In this document: piece after piece, positions 1-11,079 of the stretch
Numbering within the stretch: the stretch's first letter is position 1
How the letters are laid out: the number at the start of each line of letters is the position of its first letter
NCBI GenBank assembly: GCA_014490595.1
Contig: CP061031.1
Span: forward strand, 1,364,001 to 1,428,000
DNA length: 64,000 nt
DNA from: Corynebacterium wankanglinii
Lineage (GTDB): Bacteria > Actinomycetota > Actinomycetes > Mycobacteriales > Mycobacteriaceae
Reading direction: 5' to 3'
Program-made: the position numbers and the translations under genes
Notes under the pieces: model-generated
What the model saw: the letters and a program-made list of their open reading frames with translations, nothing else
Databases searched by the model: none
Told to the model about the DNA's origin: nothing

Positions 1-631
1 GGATGCGGATCTGGTCGGCCACGGCGGCGTCGCTAAGCTCCCGCACCAGCTCGCGAATCCCGTGGCAGACCTCCTGCGCATCCTCGGCCGAGGCGACCTT
101 GCCGGTGCCGATCGCCCACACCGGCTCATAGGCGATGACGGCCTTGGACAAGTCCACTCCAGCGAGGGACTCACGCGCCTGCTCGACGACGTAGGAGACG
201 TGCTTTCCAGCCTCGCGCACTTCGAGCGGCTCGCCCACACAGACGATTGGGGTGATGCCGTGTGCGATGGCCTTCGCTGCCTTTGCCGCAACCTGCTCGT
301 TGGTCTCGCCGTGGTACTCGCGGCGCTCCGAGTGGCCCACCACCACCCAGGAACAGCCAAGTTTTTCCAGCATCGCGGCCGAGATGTCGCCGGTGTATGC
401 CCCGTTGTCGTGCTCGGAGACGTCTTGGGCGCCGTAGGTGATCTTGAGCTTGTCGCCTTCCACCAGCGTCTGGATGGAGCGCAGGTCCGTGAACGGGACC
501 GTCAGCGCGATGTCCACGTACTCGTAGCCGTCCCTCGGAAACGCGAAGGCGAGTTTCTGGGCACTCTGGATAGCCTCGAGGTGATCGTGGTTCATCTTCC
601 AGTTGCCCGCAATCAGTGGCGTGCGTGCCAT
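1..631 (-). CDS. tpiA: Triosephosphate isomerase (3' end beyond window edge)
   Basis: Interconverts dihydroxyacetone phosphate and glyceraldehyde 3-phosphate in glycolysis, in the cytoplasm. The first 210 residues are visible; the C-terminus lies past position 1. The ATG start (629-631) sits just after a CTAGGAGG ribosome site. Family motifs are in order: GNWKMN near residue 8, the catalytic histidine in GHSERR near residue 100, and the catalytic glutamate in [11 protein letters not shown] near residue 170. It lies 14 bases after pgk on the same strand, so it is very likely co-transcribed with pgk. Confidence 0.97.
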   Translation of the reverse strand, partial: MARTPLIAGNWKMNHDHLEAIQSAQKLAFAFPRDGYEYVDIALTVPFTDLRSIQTLVEGDKLKITYGAQDVSEHDNGAYTGDISAAMLEKLGCSWVVVGHSERREYHGETNEQVAAKAAKAIAHGITPIVCVGEPLEVREAGKHVSYVVEQARESLAGVDLSKAVIAYEPVWAIGTGKVASAEDAQEVCHGIRELVRELSDAAVADQIRI

Positions 632-645
632 ATCGTGCAAACCTC

Positions 646-1857
646 CTAGTTCAGAACGGAAACGCCGGGCAGTTCCTTGCCCTCGATGAGTTCGAGGGAG
701 GCGCCGCCGCCGGTGGAGATGTGGGAGAAGCCGTTCTCGTCGAGGCCCAGCGTGCGTACCGACGCCGCGGAGTCCCCGCCGCCGACCACAGTGAATGAAC
801 CGTTGTCCTTGGTTGCCGCGATCATGGCCTCGGCAACGGCCTTCGTGCCGTCAGCAAAGTTCGGGAATTCGAATACGCCCATCGGTCCGTTCCAGAACAC
901 GGTCTTGGAGTCTTCGATGGCCTCGGCATAGTTCTTCGCCGTTTCCGGGCCGATGTCCAGACCCATCCAGCCCTCCGGAATTTCGTCCAGGCCGACGATC
1001 TTCTTCTCGGTGTCCTTGTCAAACTCAGCACCGGCGGCAACGTCGACGGGCAGCAGCAGCTTGTCGCCGAAGCGCTCGATGAGCTCCTTGCAGGTGTCCA
1101 CCATGTCCTCCTGCAACAGCGACTTCTGCACGTTGTGTCCCTGCGCCGCGATGAAGGTGTAGCACATGCCGCCACCAATGATGATCTTGTCGGCCTTCTC
1201 CGCAAGCGCCTCAATCACACCGAGTTTGTCGGAGACCTTGGAGCCGCCAAGCACGACCACGTATGGGGCCTCCGGGTTGTTCTTCACCGCGGACAAGGTC
1301 TCCACCTCCTTGTCCACGAGATAGCCGGCGTAGGCCGGGAGCTTCTTCGCCACGTCGTAGACGGAGGCCTGCGCGCGGTGCACCACGCCGAAACCGTCCG
1401 AGACGAACGCGCCGTTATCTGCGGCCAGCGCGGCCAGCTCCTCAGCGAACGCCGCGCGCTCCGCCTCGTCCTTCGAGGTCTCGCGCGCGTCGAAGCGGAC
1501 GTTTTCGAGCAGGAGAATCTCCCCCTCGGTCAGGCCGTTGGCGCGCTCGTGAGCGTCCTCGCCGGAGACGTCGCCCGCCAGGGGCACGAACTGTCCCAGG
1601 CGCTCGGACAGGGCCTCAGCCACGGGCGCCAGGGAGTACTTCGGGTTCACCTCACCCTTCGGGCGGCCCAGGTGTGCCATCACGACGACCTTCGCGCCGC
1701 CTTCCAGCAGGGCTTTGAGCGTGGGCAGGGAGGCGTCGATACGCCCCGCGTCCGTAATGTTGCCGTTCTCGTCCAGGGGGACGTTGAAGTCAGAGCGCAC
1801 CAACACGTGGCGGCCGTCCACGCCTTCGTCGAGAAGCTGCTGCAAGTTCTTGGTCAT
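646..1857 (-). CDS. pgk: Phosphoglycerate kinase
   Basis: Transfers phosphate from 1,3-bisphosphoglycerate to ADP in glycolysis. The protein is 403 residues, normal for the family. It has the N-terminal substrate motifs RSDFNVPLD and HLGRPKG and the C-terminal nucleotide-site glycine motif GGGDSAA. The ATG at 1857 is chosen because AAGGAGAAC lies just upstream; the frame extends ten codons further without support. It sits between gap and tpiA; the hairpin with T-run between gap and pgk suggests the two are expressed at different levels. Confidence 0.97.
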   Translation of the reverse strand: MTKNLQQLLDEGVDGRHVLVRSDFNVPLDENGNITDAGRIDASLPTLKALLEGGAKVVVMAHLGRPKGEVNPKYSLAPVAEALSERLGQFVPLAGDVSGEDAHERANGLTEGEILLLENVRFDARETSKDEAERAAFAEELAALAADNGAFVSDGFGVVHRAQASVYDVAKKLPAYAGYLVDKEVETLSAVKNNPEAPYVVVLGGSKVSDKLGVIEALAEKADKIIIGGGMCYTFIAAQGHNVQKSLLQEDMVDTCKELIERFGDKLLLPVDVAAGAEFDKDTEKKIVGLDEIPEGWMGLDIGPETAKNYAEAIEDSKTVFWNGPMGVFEFPNFADGTKAVAEAMIAATKDNGSFTVVGGGDSAASVRTLGLDENGFSHISTGGGASLELIEGKELPGVSVLN

Positions 1858-1896
1858 AGGGTTCTCCTTCGCGTTGTAAACATCCACGATCGTACG

Positions 1897-1936
1897 AAAA
1901 ACGGGCCCGCCGCGGAGGAAACGCCGCGGGCCCGCA
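1897..1936 (-). terminator. Intrinsic terminator between gap and pgk
   Basis: Read on the minus strand, a GC-rich stem (nine pairs around GCGGGCCCG, one mismatch, then three more pairs) encloses a short loop and is followed directly by TTTTT. It lies after the gap stop and before the pgk ribosome site, so it should end or dampen gap transcripts inside the glycolytic cluster. Confidence 0.75.
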
Positions 1937-1945
1937 GACTTTGCG

Positions 1946-3010
<1,065 letters not shown>

Positions 3011-3027
3011 TTAACCGAGACGCGCAG

Positions 3028-3073
3028 GAGCATACGCTTGACGACGCCAAAGGTGCCGCCCCGCACCGGCTAC
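3028..3073 (-). repeat. Hairpin element at the 3' end of whiA (copy B of a two-copy repeat)
   Basis: On the minus strand this begins at the whiA stop codon and forms a hairpin GGTGC-loop-GCACC followed by TTTGGCGTCG, then a tail ending GTATGCTC. It closely matches 8671-8720 after ribH. The stem bases differ between the two copies but pairing is kept. Confidence 0.5.
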
Positions 3074-4038
3074 GCCGTGGGCGAACCGTGGGTGTCTTCC
3101 ACCCCAAGCTCTGCGGCGCGTTTGTCAGCGAGGGAAAGCAGCCGGCGGATCCGGCCGGCAACCGCGTCCTTGGTCATCTGGGGGTCTGCCAATCGGCCCA
3201 GCTCCTCCAGGGAGGCGTGGCGGTGCTCGACGCGCAGAAAGCCAGCCTCTGCGAGGTGCTCCGGGACATCGTCGCCCAAAATCTCCATCGCCCGCTCCAC
3301 GCGGGCCGCCGCGGCGGCGGCCGCTTGGGCCGAGCGGCGCGTATTCGCGTCGTCGAACGTGGCAAGGCGACTGTTCGACTTCGCCTTTACCGCGCGGCTT
3401 TCGCGCTTGGTGTCCCACTCGATACGTGTGGCGGGAGCACCGATGCGGCTGAGCAAAATCCCGATGGCTTCGCCGTCACGCAGCATTACCCGCTCAACCC
3501 CGCGGGTCTCCCGTGTCTTCGCCGTCAACCCCATCCGGCGCGCCAGCCCAACCAGCGCCAACGCCGCTTCCTGCCCAGGGCACGCCACCTCGAGGGTGGC
3601 AGTGCGGCCCGGTTCGGTCAGGCGGCCGCGCGCGAGGAAGGCTCCGCGCCAAGCCGCCTCCACTCCCGCCATCGGCCCAGAAATGACCTGCCTCGGCATG
3701 CCGACCACCGGGTGACCAGACGCTGTGACCAGTTTGAGCCGGCGAATGACGTCGGCTGCGCCCTCATCCACCCGCACCTCGTACCGCGAATCACGGCTGC
3801 CGGAAGACGGCGAAAGGAGCTCCACGGAAGCGTCCACCGCGCACAGGTCCGTCAGCGTCCCGGCGAGACGGCGGGCAACGGCCTCCTCCTCAAACTCAGC
3901 AACGATGGCCACGCCGCGCTCGGTGGCGTGCAGCTCCCCGCCGAACCGGATCAGCGCCGCCGCCTCCGCAGCGCGGACGTCGAGCCCGCCGCCGGTCGTG
4001 CGCAAAAGCTCGTCTTTGACCTTCGCTGTTAGCGCCAC
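3070..4038 (-). CDS. whiA: DNA-binding regulator WhiA
   Basis: WhiA is a conserved Gram-positive DNA-binding protein with an N-terminal LAGLIDADG-like fold and a C-terminal helix-turn-helix; in actinobacteria it controls cell division and differentiation genes. The protein is 322 residues with a GTG start (4036-4038), as usual for the family. The C-terminal region contains RRLLSLADKRAAELG, typical of the last helices. It follows yvcK and rapZ on the same strand in the common uvrC-rapZ-yvcK-whiA order, which supports the call. Confidence 0.93.
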   Translation of the reverse strand: MALTAKVKDELLRTTGGGLDVRAAEAAALIRFGGELHATERGVAIVAEFEEEAVARRLAGTLTDLCAVDASVELLSPSSGSRDSRYEVRVDEGAADVIRRLKLVTASGHPVVGMPRQVISGPMAGVEAAWRGAFLARGRLTEPGRTATLEVACPGQEAALALVGLARRMGLTAKTRETRGVERVMLRDGEAIGILLSRIGAPATRIEWDTKRESRAVKAKSNSRLATFDDANTRRSAQAAAAAAARVERAMEILGDDVPEHLAEAGFLRVEHRHASLEELGRLADPQMTKDAVAGRIRRLLSLADKRAAELGVEDTHGSPTA

Positions 4039-4084
4039 CGGCGCCTCCCCTCGTCTCTCGTGCAGCTGTAGAACGCCCAGCAGT

Positions 4085-5050
4085 CTATCGTGCCGGGCGC
4101 AGCGCCTGGAGGGCAGCTGCCAGTTGCTGAGGGTCGTGCCGGTTCAAGGCCGTTCCGTCTTCACCCACTTCCCGCAGCGGGGCGAAGACCACCTGGGCGT
4201 TCAAACGCGCCGCGGCACGGGCGATGTTGTCGCGCTCACCGGCAGATGTGGCTGTGTGTTCATCGGCCAGGAAGTAGTCCACCTTCAGCTGCGGCGCGTG
4301 CTGGGAGAAGACGTGGATGTGGCGCTCGGTGGTGAACCCGTGGGTCTCCCCCGCCTCCGGGGAAAGGTTCAAAATCACCACAACCCTCGCGTCGGTGTCG
4401 TTCAGCGCTTGGGCGATTTCCGGGACCAAGATGTGCGGGATCACAGACGAGAACCAGGATCCGGGGCCGATGGTGACCACGTCGGCGTCGAGGATCGCTC
4501 GCACAGCCGCCTCGCTCGCCGCGGGCTGCGCGGGGGTCAAGCGCACCCGCCGCACCGCGCCGGGTGTGGTGGCAACTGCCACCTGGCCGCGGACTGAGCG
4601 CAGCACCCGCGGGTCGTCATCCAGCCCGGCGACGTCCGCCTCAATGTCCAGGGGCTGCGGGCATACCGGAATCACCCGTCCGGCGGAACCGGTCCACGCC
4701 GCCACCTGGTCCAAGGCCGCTTGGGTATCTCCGAGCCGCTCGGCGAGCCCGGTGATAAGCAGATTTCCCAGCGCGTGGCCCGCCATAGCGCCGTGGCCGC
4801 CGAAGCGGTGTTGCAGTGTGTCGCGCCACATGCTCCCACCATCGCCCTCCGACGTCAGCGCGGCCAGCGCCATGCGCAGGTCACCCGGCGGCACGATCTC
4901 CATCTCGCGGCGGAGACGGCCGGACGATCCCCCGTCGTCTGCGACGGTGACAACGGCGTTGATGGGAGACGCCCCTGCTACCCGTGCGGCGGTGAGCGTC
5001 TGGTACAGGCCGTGACCTCCCCCAAGGCACGTGTAGGACGTATGGCTCAA
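4085..5050 (-). CDS. yvcK: YvcK/GlmR-family UDP-GlcNAc-binding protein
   Basis: CofD-like family protein; in other Gram-positive bacteria members bind UDP-N-acetylglucosamine and balance carbon flow into cell-wall synthesis. The protein is 321 residues with the N-terminal glycine loop CLGGGHGL at residues 8-15 and the family motifs VADDGGSSGRLR and GPGSWFSSVIPH. It lies between rapZ and whiA, its usual place. The GGGHGL form in place of GGGTGL is also typical of actinobacterial members (known, not derived here). Confidence 0.93.
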   Translation of the reverse strand: MSHTSYTCLGGGHGLYQTLTAARVAGASPINAVVTVADDGGSSGRLRREMEIVPPGDLRMALAALTSEGDGGSMWRDTLQHRFGGHGAMAGHALGNLLITGLAERLGDTQAALDQVAAWTGSAGRVIPVCPQPLDIEADVAGLDDDPRVLRSVRGQVAVATTPGAVRRVRLTPAQPAASEAAVRAILDADVVTIGPGSWFSSVIPHILVPEIAQALNDTDARVVVILNLSPEAGETHGFTTERHIHVFSQHAPQLKVDYFLADEHTATSAGERDNIARAAARLNAQVVFAPLREVGEDGTALNRHDPQQLAAALQALRPAR

Positions 5051-5083
5051 TGGACCCTTCTTTCTCTGACCTACGTATTGGGG

Positions 5084-5995
5084 TTAGTGGCGCTCAAGGT
5101 CGCGGTGGATGACGTTCACGTCCACCTGCCCCTGCTGGCGCAGACGTTTACCAATGGCCTCCGCCACTGCCACCGAACGGTGGTGACCTCCTGTGCAGCC
5201 CACGCCGACGGTGATGAAATCCTTCCCTTCGTGGCGGTACCCGCCCAACGTGCTCGAAAGCAGATCCACGAAGCTATCCACGTACTGCTTCGCACCCTCC
5301 TGGTTGAGCACGTAATCGGCCACCGCCTTGTCCACCCCACGGAACTCGCGCAGCTCCTCAACCCAGTACGGGTTGGGCAAAAAGCGGACATCGAGAACGA
5401 TGTCGGCATCGCGCGGGGAGCCGTGCTTGAACCCGAAGGACTCGATGGTGACGTGCTGCCTGCCCACCGGCAACTCGCCAACGGACGCCTCCACCGCGCG
5501 CCGCAGATCGTGGACCGACAAGTTGGACGTGTCGATGATCACGTCGGAAGACGCCCGCAGATCTTCCAGCGCCTGCCGCTCGTGCTCGATACCGGATTGC
5601 AGCGTTCCCCCGCCCTGCAGCGGGTGGGTTCGGCGCACGGAGTCGAAACGGCGGATGAGCACATCGTCTCGCGCTTCCAAAAAGAGCACGAACGGCTGGT
5701 GCCCGCGCTCGCGGATGGCGGAGATCGTCTCCAGCAGCGAACCCTTGAACCGCGACGCTCGGACGTCGGTGACGACGGCCAGGCGATCCACCGGCGAATC
5801 GTCGGCGGCGGCGAGGTCAACCAAATCCAGAATGAGCTGCGGGGGCAGATTCTGGGAGACAAAGAACCCTTTGTCCTCGAACACCTTCGCCGCCGTGGAC
5901 AAACCGCCCCCGGACAGCCCGGTAATGATGACCGGGCGCATCGGCGACGTCGAATCTTCCTGGGGCAAAGGGTGGGCGGAGGATGTCGTGGGCAT
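5084..5995 (-). CDS. rapZ: RapZ-family nucleotide-binding protein
   Basis: Member of the RapZ/YvcJ family, an RNase adapter and metabolite sensor in enterobacteria; its role in actinobacteria is less clear. The protein is 303 residues from the ATG at 5995, chosen because AGGA lies eight bases upstream; a TTG start at 6013 is also possible. The N-terminal P-loop reads [10 protein letters not shown], with leucine in place of the usual lysine. The C-terminal half has the family motif [17 protein letters not shown]. It is placed between uvrC and yvcK. Confidence 0.92.
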   Translation of the reverse strand: MPTTSSAHPLPQEDSTSPMRPVIITGLSGGGLSTAAKVFEDKGFFVSQNLPPQLILDLVDLAAADDSPVDRLAVVTDVRASRFKGSLLETISAIRERGHQPFVLFLEARDDVLIRRFDSVRRTHPLQGGGTLQSGIEHERQALEDLRASSDVIIDTSNLSVHDLRRAVEASVGELPVGRQHVTIESFGFKHGSPRDADIVLDVRFLPNPYWVEELREFRGVDKAVADYVLNQEGAKQYVDSFVDLLSSTLGGYRHEGKDFITVGVGCTGGHHRSVAVAEAIGKRLRQQGQVDVNVIHRDLERH

Positions 5996-6046
5996 GCAGT
6001 TCATCCTAGACAAGGTGGAGGCGAAGCGCCGTCGATTAGCGCGGTG

Positions 6047-8110
6047 CTACTGCTGGTGCAGATGGGTGTAGATGGTCTCCGCGAGCTTCGGACCCACACC
6101 CTTGACCTGCTGGATCTCCTCCACCGACGCCTCTTTGATCTTTTTCACGGAACCGAAATGCTTCACCAGATCGGTGCGTCGGGCGGGGCCGAGCCCCGGG
6201 ACTGCGTCGAGGGCCGAGGCGCGCATGCGCTTGGAGCGCTGCTGACGGTGGTAAGTGATAGCGAACCGGTGGGCTTCATCTCGCACCTGCTGCAGGAGGT
6301 ACATGCCTTCGGAATTGCGGGGCAGGATCACCGGCTCGTCGTCGTCGGGCACCCAAACCTCCTCCAAGCGCTTTGCCAAACCGATGAGCTGAACGTCGAC
6401 GATGCCGAGTTCGTCGAAGATTTCTTGGGCGGCGTTTACCTGCGGTTTGCCACCGTCGACGATGAACAGCTGCGGCGGGTACGCGAAGCGCTTCGCGCCC
6501 GTTGATTCGTCCGCCTCGTCGTCGAAGGTTTGTTCTTCCTCCACCTCGTCCGGGTTGGCCAGTTTGTCCTCGTTGTAGCGCTTGAAGCGGCGGCGCGTCA
6601 CCTCCGCGATGGAGCCGACGTCGTTGGAGTGGCCGTCGCCGGCAGCTTCCTTGATGCGGTAGCGGCGGTAGTCGTTCTTCTTCGGCAGACCGTCCTCGAA
6701 CACCACCAAAGACGCCACGACGTCCGTTCCCTGTATATGGGAAATGTCGGTGCACTCTATGCGTAGCGGGGCCTCATCCATGCCGAGGGCTTCCTGGATG
6801 TCTTGCAGCGCCTGGGACCGGGCGGTGAGGTCGCCGACGCGTTTGAGCTTGTGCTGGTGCAGCGCCTCTGCGGCGTTTTTGTGCACCGTTTCCATCAATG
6901 CCCGCTTATCGCCGCGCTGCGGCACGCGGATGTCGACGGGGCCTCCTCGCAGCTCCGCGAGTAGTTCGCTGACCTCTGTCAGCTCTTCAGGCAGCGTCTC
7001 CACGAGGATCTCCCGCGGCACCGGCAACGGCGGCTTCGCCTGCGCGCGGGACTCTTGGTCCACACCGCGGCGGCGAACTTTCTGCTCTTCAATCCTGCGG
7101 TCTTCTTCCTGCTCTAGGCGCACCCGTTCCACCGCATCCGAGTAGTACTGCACGAGGAAGTTCTGCATCAGCGTCGGCAGGGTCGGGTCCGCTTGGCCCT
7201 CCTCCAACCGCTCGGAAGCCCCAGGCTCGTCGCCAGTTTTTTCCACCACCCAGCCACGCTGGGCGCGGATGCGGCCGTCCCGGACGTTGAAAATCTGCAC
7301 CGCCGCCTCGAGCTCGTCGGTGTCGAACGCGATGACGTCGGCGTCGGTGTCCTGGCCGAGCACCACGGTTTGGCGCTCCATGACCTTCTTCACAGCCCCA
7401 AGGTCGTCGCGCAGCCTCGCCGCCTTCTCGAACTCGAGGTTTTCTGAGGCTTCCTGCATCTGCTCGGTGATGCCCCGAACCAGCTGGTCGGTGCGACCGG
7501 ACATGAAACCGAGGAAGCCCTGGACAATCTCGTCGTACTCCGCCTCATCCACGCGCCCGACGCACGGCGCCGCACATTTGTCGATGTACCCCAGCAGGCA
7601 CGGCCGCCCCAGAGACTCGTGGCGGTTGAACACGCCGTTTGAGCAAGTACGGATGGGAAACACCCGCGTGAGCAGATCGAGCGTTTCGCGCACCGCCCAC
7701 GCGTGCGAGTACGGGCCGAAGTAGCGCACGCCCTTGCGTTTCGGGCCGCGGTAAAAGAACGCGCGCGGGTACCGCTCCCGCACGCTGACAGCAAGCATCG
7801 GGTACGTCTTGTCGTCGCGGTACATGACGTTGAACCATGGGTCGAACCGCTTGATCCACGTGTACTCCAGCTGCAGCGCTTCCACTTCGGAGGCCACCAC
7901 GGTCCACTCCACCGACGCGCCGGTATACACCATCTGGCGCGTCCGCGGGTGCAGGGTGCTGGGTGGCTGGAAGTAGTTGTTCAGGCGCGCTCGAAGATTT
8001 TTGGCCTTGCCCACGTAAATGACGCGGCCGTCCCGGTCACGGAATTTATACACGCCCGGATCAGTCGGGATGGTGCCCGGTGAGGGGCGGTAGCTTTGGG
8101 GGTCCGCCAA
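6047..8110 (-). CDS. uvrC: Excinuclease ABC subunit C
   Basis: Makes the dual incisions in nucleotide excision repair together with UvrA and UvrB. The protein is 687 residues. The order of domains is an N-terminal GIY-YIG nuclease ([20 protein letters not shown], residues 19-38), a central UVR motif around residues 210-240, an RNase H-like C-terminal nuclease with [10 protein letters not shown], and a terminal helix-hairpin-helix pair ([15 protein letters not shown]). The start is TTG, with AGGA eight bases upstream. It heads the uvrC-rapZ-yvcK-whiA run. Confidence 0.97.
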   Translation of the reverse strand: MADPQSYRPSPGTIPTDPGVYKFRDRDGRVIYVGKAKNLRARLNNYFQPPSTLHPRTRQMVYTGASVEWTVVASEVEALQLEYTWIKRFDPWFNVMYRDDKTYPMLAVSVRERYPRAFFYRGPKRKGVRYFGPYSHAWAVRETLDLLTRVFPIRTCSNGVFNRHESLGRPCLLGYIDKCAAPCVGRVDEAEYDEIVQGFLGFMSGRTDQLVRGITEQMQEASENLEFEKAARLRDDLGAVKKVMERQTVVLGQDTDADVIAFDTDELEAAVQIFNVRDGRIRAQRGWVVEKTGDEPGASERLEEGQADPTLPTLMQNFLVQYYSDAVERVRLEQEEDRRIEEQKVRRRGVDQESRAQAKPPLPVPREILVETLPEELTEVSELLAELRGGPVDIRVPQRGDKRALMETVHKNAAEALHQHKLKRVGDLTARSQALQDIQEALGMDEAPLRIECTDISHIQGTDVVASLVVFEDGLPKKNDYRRYRIKEAAGDGHSNDVGSIAEVTRRRFKRYNEDKLANPDEVEEEQTFDDEADESTGAKRFAYPPQLFIVDGGKPQVNAAQEIFDELGIVDVQLIGLAKRLEEVWVPDDDEPVILPRNSEGMYLLQQVRDEAHRFAITYHRQQRSKRMRASALDAVPGLGPARRTDLVKHFGSVKKIKEASVEEIQQVKGVGPKLAETIYTHLHQQ

Positions 8111-8113
8111 TGT

Positions 8114-8647
8114 TTAATCCTGCGGCATGTATTTGGCTTCGAGTGCGCGGAACTCCTCGACGGAGCGGAGGGCGCGCTCCTTGTCACCGGATTGAATGGC
8201 CCAAAGCGGCACGTATTCGAATTCCGGCAGTTCCAGCCGCGCCATGCGCGAACCCTTCGGAAAGCTCAACCCGTAGATTACGGCCCACGGGTAGAAGCGG
8301 GTGCCGATGATGTTGCGCACCTGCACGCCATCCTCGTTGGCGCGCACGCGTGGTCTGGTCAGCGCGATCCACGACAGCACGGAGATGACAAGCCCCACGC
8401 CCACGAACGCGAACTTGTCGAGGCCGGTGATGGCCACACCGGTGAATTCAGCGTCTACGGCCCATGCCATGAACACGTGCACCGCCATTACCACCACGAT
8501 CCACGCGATGGCGACCTTGCGGAGGAACTGAGAGTCCAGCTCCAGCTCCCACGGTTTCGTGGTGGTCGTAGCGTGCGGGTCGAGCGCGTTGAGGTAGGCC
8601 ACCTCGTCGCGGTCTGACAGTTCCGTGGGGTTGTGCGGTTGAGCCAC
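8114..8647 (-). CDS. PH-domain membrane protein (PH_6-like)
   Basis: Small membrane protein of 177 residues with no known reaction. Residues about 40-60 (IAWIVVVMAVHVFMAWAV) and 72-92 form two transmembrane helices; the part after them (RPRVRANEDGVQVRNIIG, WAVIYGLSF) has the look of a bacterial PH-like domain common in actinobacterial rib clusters. The GTG at 8647 is chosen because AAGGAG lies seven bases upstream. It sits between ribH and uvrC, a conserved place in corynebacteria, but nothing ties it to flavin synthesis directly. Confidence 0.8.
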   Translation of the reverse strand: MAQPHNPTELSDRDEVAYLNALDPHATTTTKPWELELDSQFLRKVAIAWIVVVMAVHVFMAWAVDAEFTGVAITGLDKFAFVGVGLVISVLSWIALTRPRVRANEDGVQVRNIIGTRFYPWAVIYGLSFPKGSRMARLELPEFEYVPLWAIQSGDKERALRSVEEFRALEAKYMPQD

Positions 8648-8670
8648 TGCCACTCTCCTTACAAGCGCTC

Positions 8671-8720
8671 GAGCATGATTGCGTATCGACGCCAAAGGCG
8701 CCCCACGCCTACCGGGCTAC
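8671..8720 (-). repeat. Hairpin element at the 3' end of ribH (copy A of a two-copy repeat)
   Basis: Minus-strand hairpin AGGCG-TGGGG-CGCCT followed by TTTGGCGTCG and a tail ending CATGCTC, directly after the ribH stop. It matches the element after whiA (3028-3073) in the flanks, the tail and the overall layout, while the stem pairs have changed together. Confidence 0.5.
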
Positions 8721-8721
8721 C

Positions 8722-9207
8722 TTAACCCTTCAGGGGCAGCGCACGAACCTTTCGCAGCTCAACCGCCGTTCCGGCTGCGGCGCGCATCGCTTCAGCGCCC
8801 TTGTCTTCCTTGGCATCCTCCCCGCCGGCACGCTCGTAGGCTTGATCCTCGTCATCGACGGTGAGCACGCCGTTGCCGACCGGAGTTTGCTCGTCCAACG
8901 CCACCCGGGTCAGTCCGGCGGTCACAGAGTCGCACACGTACTGGAAGTGGGCGGTCTCGCCGCGGATCACGCAGCCGAGGGCCACCACTGCGTCGTAGCG
9001 CTTCGCGCAAGCTTGCACCACCACCGGCAGTTCGAGGGAGCCGGCCACGGCGTACTCGTCCACTTTAACTCCGAGTTCGCGGGCCTCGTCCCGCGCGCCA
9101 GCCCGCAGCAGGTCGACGACCTTGTCGTTCCAGCGGGTGTACACGACGGCGATGGTCATGCCCTCCGCGGGTATGGAATAGTCCTCGGGTGCTCCGGTTG
9201 ATGCCAC
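8722..9207 (-). CDS. ribH: 6,7-dimethyl-8-ribityllumazine synthase
   Basis: Condenses 5-amino-6-ribitylaminouracil with dihydroxybutanone phosphate, the next-to-last step of riboflavin synthesis. The protein is 161 residues with the substrate motifs VAGSLELP and [14 protein letters not shown] and the catalytic-histidine region near residue 93. The GTG start overlaps the end of ribBA by 52 bases in another frame; starting later would remove the conserved first strand. Transcribed last in the ribD-ribE-ribBA-ribH order. Confidence 0.96.
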   Translation of the reverse strand: MASTGAPEDYSIPAEGMTIAVVYTRWNDKVVDLLRAGARDEARELGVKVDEYAVAGSLELPVVVQACAKRYDAVVALGCVIRGETAHFQYVCDSVTAGLTRVALDEQTPVGNGVLTVDDEDQAYERAGGEDAKEDKGAEAMRAAAGTAVELRKVRALPLKG

Positions 9208-10481
9208 GTGTGCTCCTTAGCTTCCGTACCCGGGTGCGCGGCGAGCCATTCGGCCACGCCGGGCAGATCATGCCCCATCCGGTCGCGCTTCGTGCGCAGG
9301 TACTCGATGTTGTCGTGTGTGGGAACGATTTCGATTCTACTGCGGCGCGCTACCTGTGGGCCGTAACCGTCAAGCGCGAAGGTCTTCTCCGGGTTGTTGG
9401 TGAGCAGCTCGAAAGTGGCCACGCCGAGATCGGCCAGGATGTGTCCGGCCGCCGAATACTCGCGCGCATCAGCAGGTAACCCTTGCTCCAGATTCGCGTC
9501 GACGGTGTCCAGCCCCTCGTCCTGCAGCCGGTACGCCTGCAGCTTGGCCGAAAGCCCGATCCCTCGCCCTTCGTGCCCGCGCAGGTACACCACCACTCCG
9601 TGGCCCGCCTGTTGCACCCGGCGCATCGACTCGTGCAGCTGCGGCCCGCAATCGCAGCGCTTCGAAGCGAACACGTCGCCCGTGAGGCATTCCGAATGCA
9701 CGCGCACGAGCACGTCCTCAGCGCCGCGCAGCTTCTCGACGCCTCCGGCAACCAACGCCACATGCTCGACCCCGGAGATGGTGTCCCGGTACCCCACCGC
9801 GGTGAACTCTCCGTATTCGGTGGGAAGCGACGCAGTGGTGACGCGCTCGATTGTCCGCTCGTGGTGCCGGCGGTACTCGGCCAGCTGCGCGATAGAAATC
9901 ATGGGCAGCTCGAATCTGTCAGCGAACCGGCGCAGCTCGTCGAAACGGGCCATGTCCGTCGGGTCGTCTTCGGAGACGATTTCACACAGCGCGCCAACCG
10001 GCGCTTTCCCGGCCAGCCGCGCGAGATCCACAGCCGCCTCCGTGTGACCGGGCCGCTCCAACACGCCGCCGGCCTTCGCGCGCAGTGGCACTACGTGGCC
10101 GGGGCGGGTGAAGGCGGTGGGGCCAGCGGAGTCGTCGGCAAGCAGCGCAATCGTGGCCGCTCGCGAGCGTGCGGAGATTCCCGTGGTGCCGTTGGCGGCG
10201 TCCACCGTCACGGCGTAGGCGGTGCCGTGCAGGTCCTGGTTGTGGACCACCATCGGCGGGAGCTCGAGCGCGGTGGCGCGTTGGTCCGACATGGACACAC
10301 AGATGTAGCCGGACGTGTGGCGGACGGTGAAAGCGACCAACTCCGGGGTCGCATCTTCGGCCGCGAATATCAGGTCGCCCTCGTTCTCGCGGTCCTCGCT
10401 GTCCACCACAACCACGGGTTTGCCTGCTCGAATGGCCTCAATGGCCTCCTCGATGGTGTCCAATGTGCTGGGGGAACTCAT
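9156..10481 (-). CDS. ribBA: Bifunctional 3,4-dihydroxy-2-butanone 4-phosphate synthase / GTP cyclohydrolase II
   Basis: Makes two riboflavin precursors: the N-terminal half converts ribulose 5-phosphate to dihydroxybutanone phosphate, the C-terminal half opens GTP. About 441 residues. The RibB half shows [15 protein letters not shown] and [10 protein letters not shown]; the RibA half shows the zinc cysteines in HSECLTGD and KRCDCG and the motif [10 protein letters not shown]. The start could be the ATG at 10481 or a TTG at 10490; the latter has the better-spaced GAGGA site. It overlaps ribH by 52 bases. Confidence 0.96.
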   Translation of the reverse strand: MSSPSTLDTIEEAIEAIRAGKPVVVVDSEDRENEGDLIFAAEDATPELVAFTVRHTSGYICVSMSDQRATALELPPMVVHNQDLHGTAYAVTVDAANGTTGISARSRAATIALLADDSAGPTAFTRPGHVVPLRAKAGGVLERPGHTEAAVDLARLAGKAPVGALCEIVSEDDPTDMARFDELRRFADRFELPMISIAQLAEYRRHHERTIERVTTASLPTEYGEFTAVGYRDTISGVEHVALVAGGVEKLRGAEDVLVRVHSECLTGDVFASKRCDCGPQLHESMRRVQQAGHGVVVYLRGHEGRGIGLSAKLQAYRLQDEGLDTVDANLEQGLPADAREYSAAGHILADLGVATFELLTNNPEKTFALDGYGPQVARRSRIEIVPTHDNIEYLRTKRDRMGHDLPGVAEWLAAHPGTEAKEHTWHQPEHPRTIPYPRRA

Positions 10482-10492
10482 AGCGCTCAACC

Positions 10493-11079
10493 CTATCCTC
10501 GCACCATCTTCTCTACGTACTTGGCCACGATGTCCACCTCAAGGTTCACCGGATCTCCCGGTGCGAGCACGCCAGCGGTGGTCTCGCGCAGTGTGGTGGG
10601 GATCAGAGAGACCTCGAAGTAGCCCTGCCCCACCGCAGATACCGTCAGCGAGGTGCCGTTTACGGCTATCGAGCCCTTTTCCACCACGTAACGCTCCAGC
10701 TGTTGCGGAAGCGTGAAGCGCAATACCTCCCAGTGCTCTGAGGGCGTGCGGGTGAGCAGCTCGGCTACCCGTCGACGTGGCCCTGCACGATATGGCCGCC
10801 CATACGCTGGCCGGCGGCAAGCGCACGCTCCAGGTTCACCCGCGAGCCCCGCGTGTACGAGCCCAGACGGGAGCGGTCGAGCGTCTCGCGCATTACGTCG
10901 GCGGTAAACGTGCCCGCCTGGTTGTCCACCACGGTCAGGCACACCCCGTCCACGGCAATCGAGTCGCCGGGGGCGGCGTCTTCGGTCACCTTCGGTGCGC
11001 GCACGGCGATCCGGACGGCGTCGTCGAGCTGGACGAGCTGCTCCACCTCACCGATTTCCTCAACGAGACCCGTAAACAT
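10493..11079 (-). pseudogene. ribE: Riboflavin synthase alpha chain, broken by a single-base frameshift
   Basis: Forms riboflavin from two lumazine molecules. The N-terminal lumazine-binding repeat (MFTGLVEEIGEVEQL to GHIVQGHVDG) runs to a TAG at 10765; the second repeat (VAELLTRTPSEHWEVLRF to the end) continues in another frame to 10493. One extra G in the three-base run at 10768-10770 restores a continuous protein of about 195 residues, the normal length. Its start overlaps ribD by 20 bases. Both halves are fully conserved, so a sequencing error is more likely than real decay. Confidence 0.9.

Noticed and set aside
4721..6505. Long open frame opposite yvcK, rapZ and uvrC
   Set aside because: Shadow frame; conserved proteins are on the minus strand across the whole stretch.
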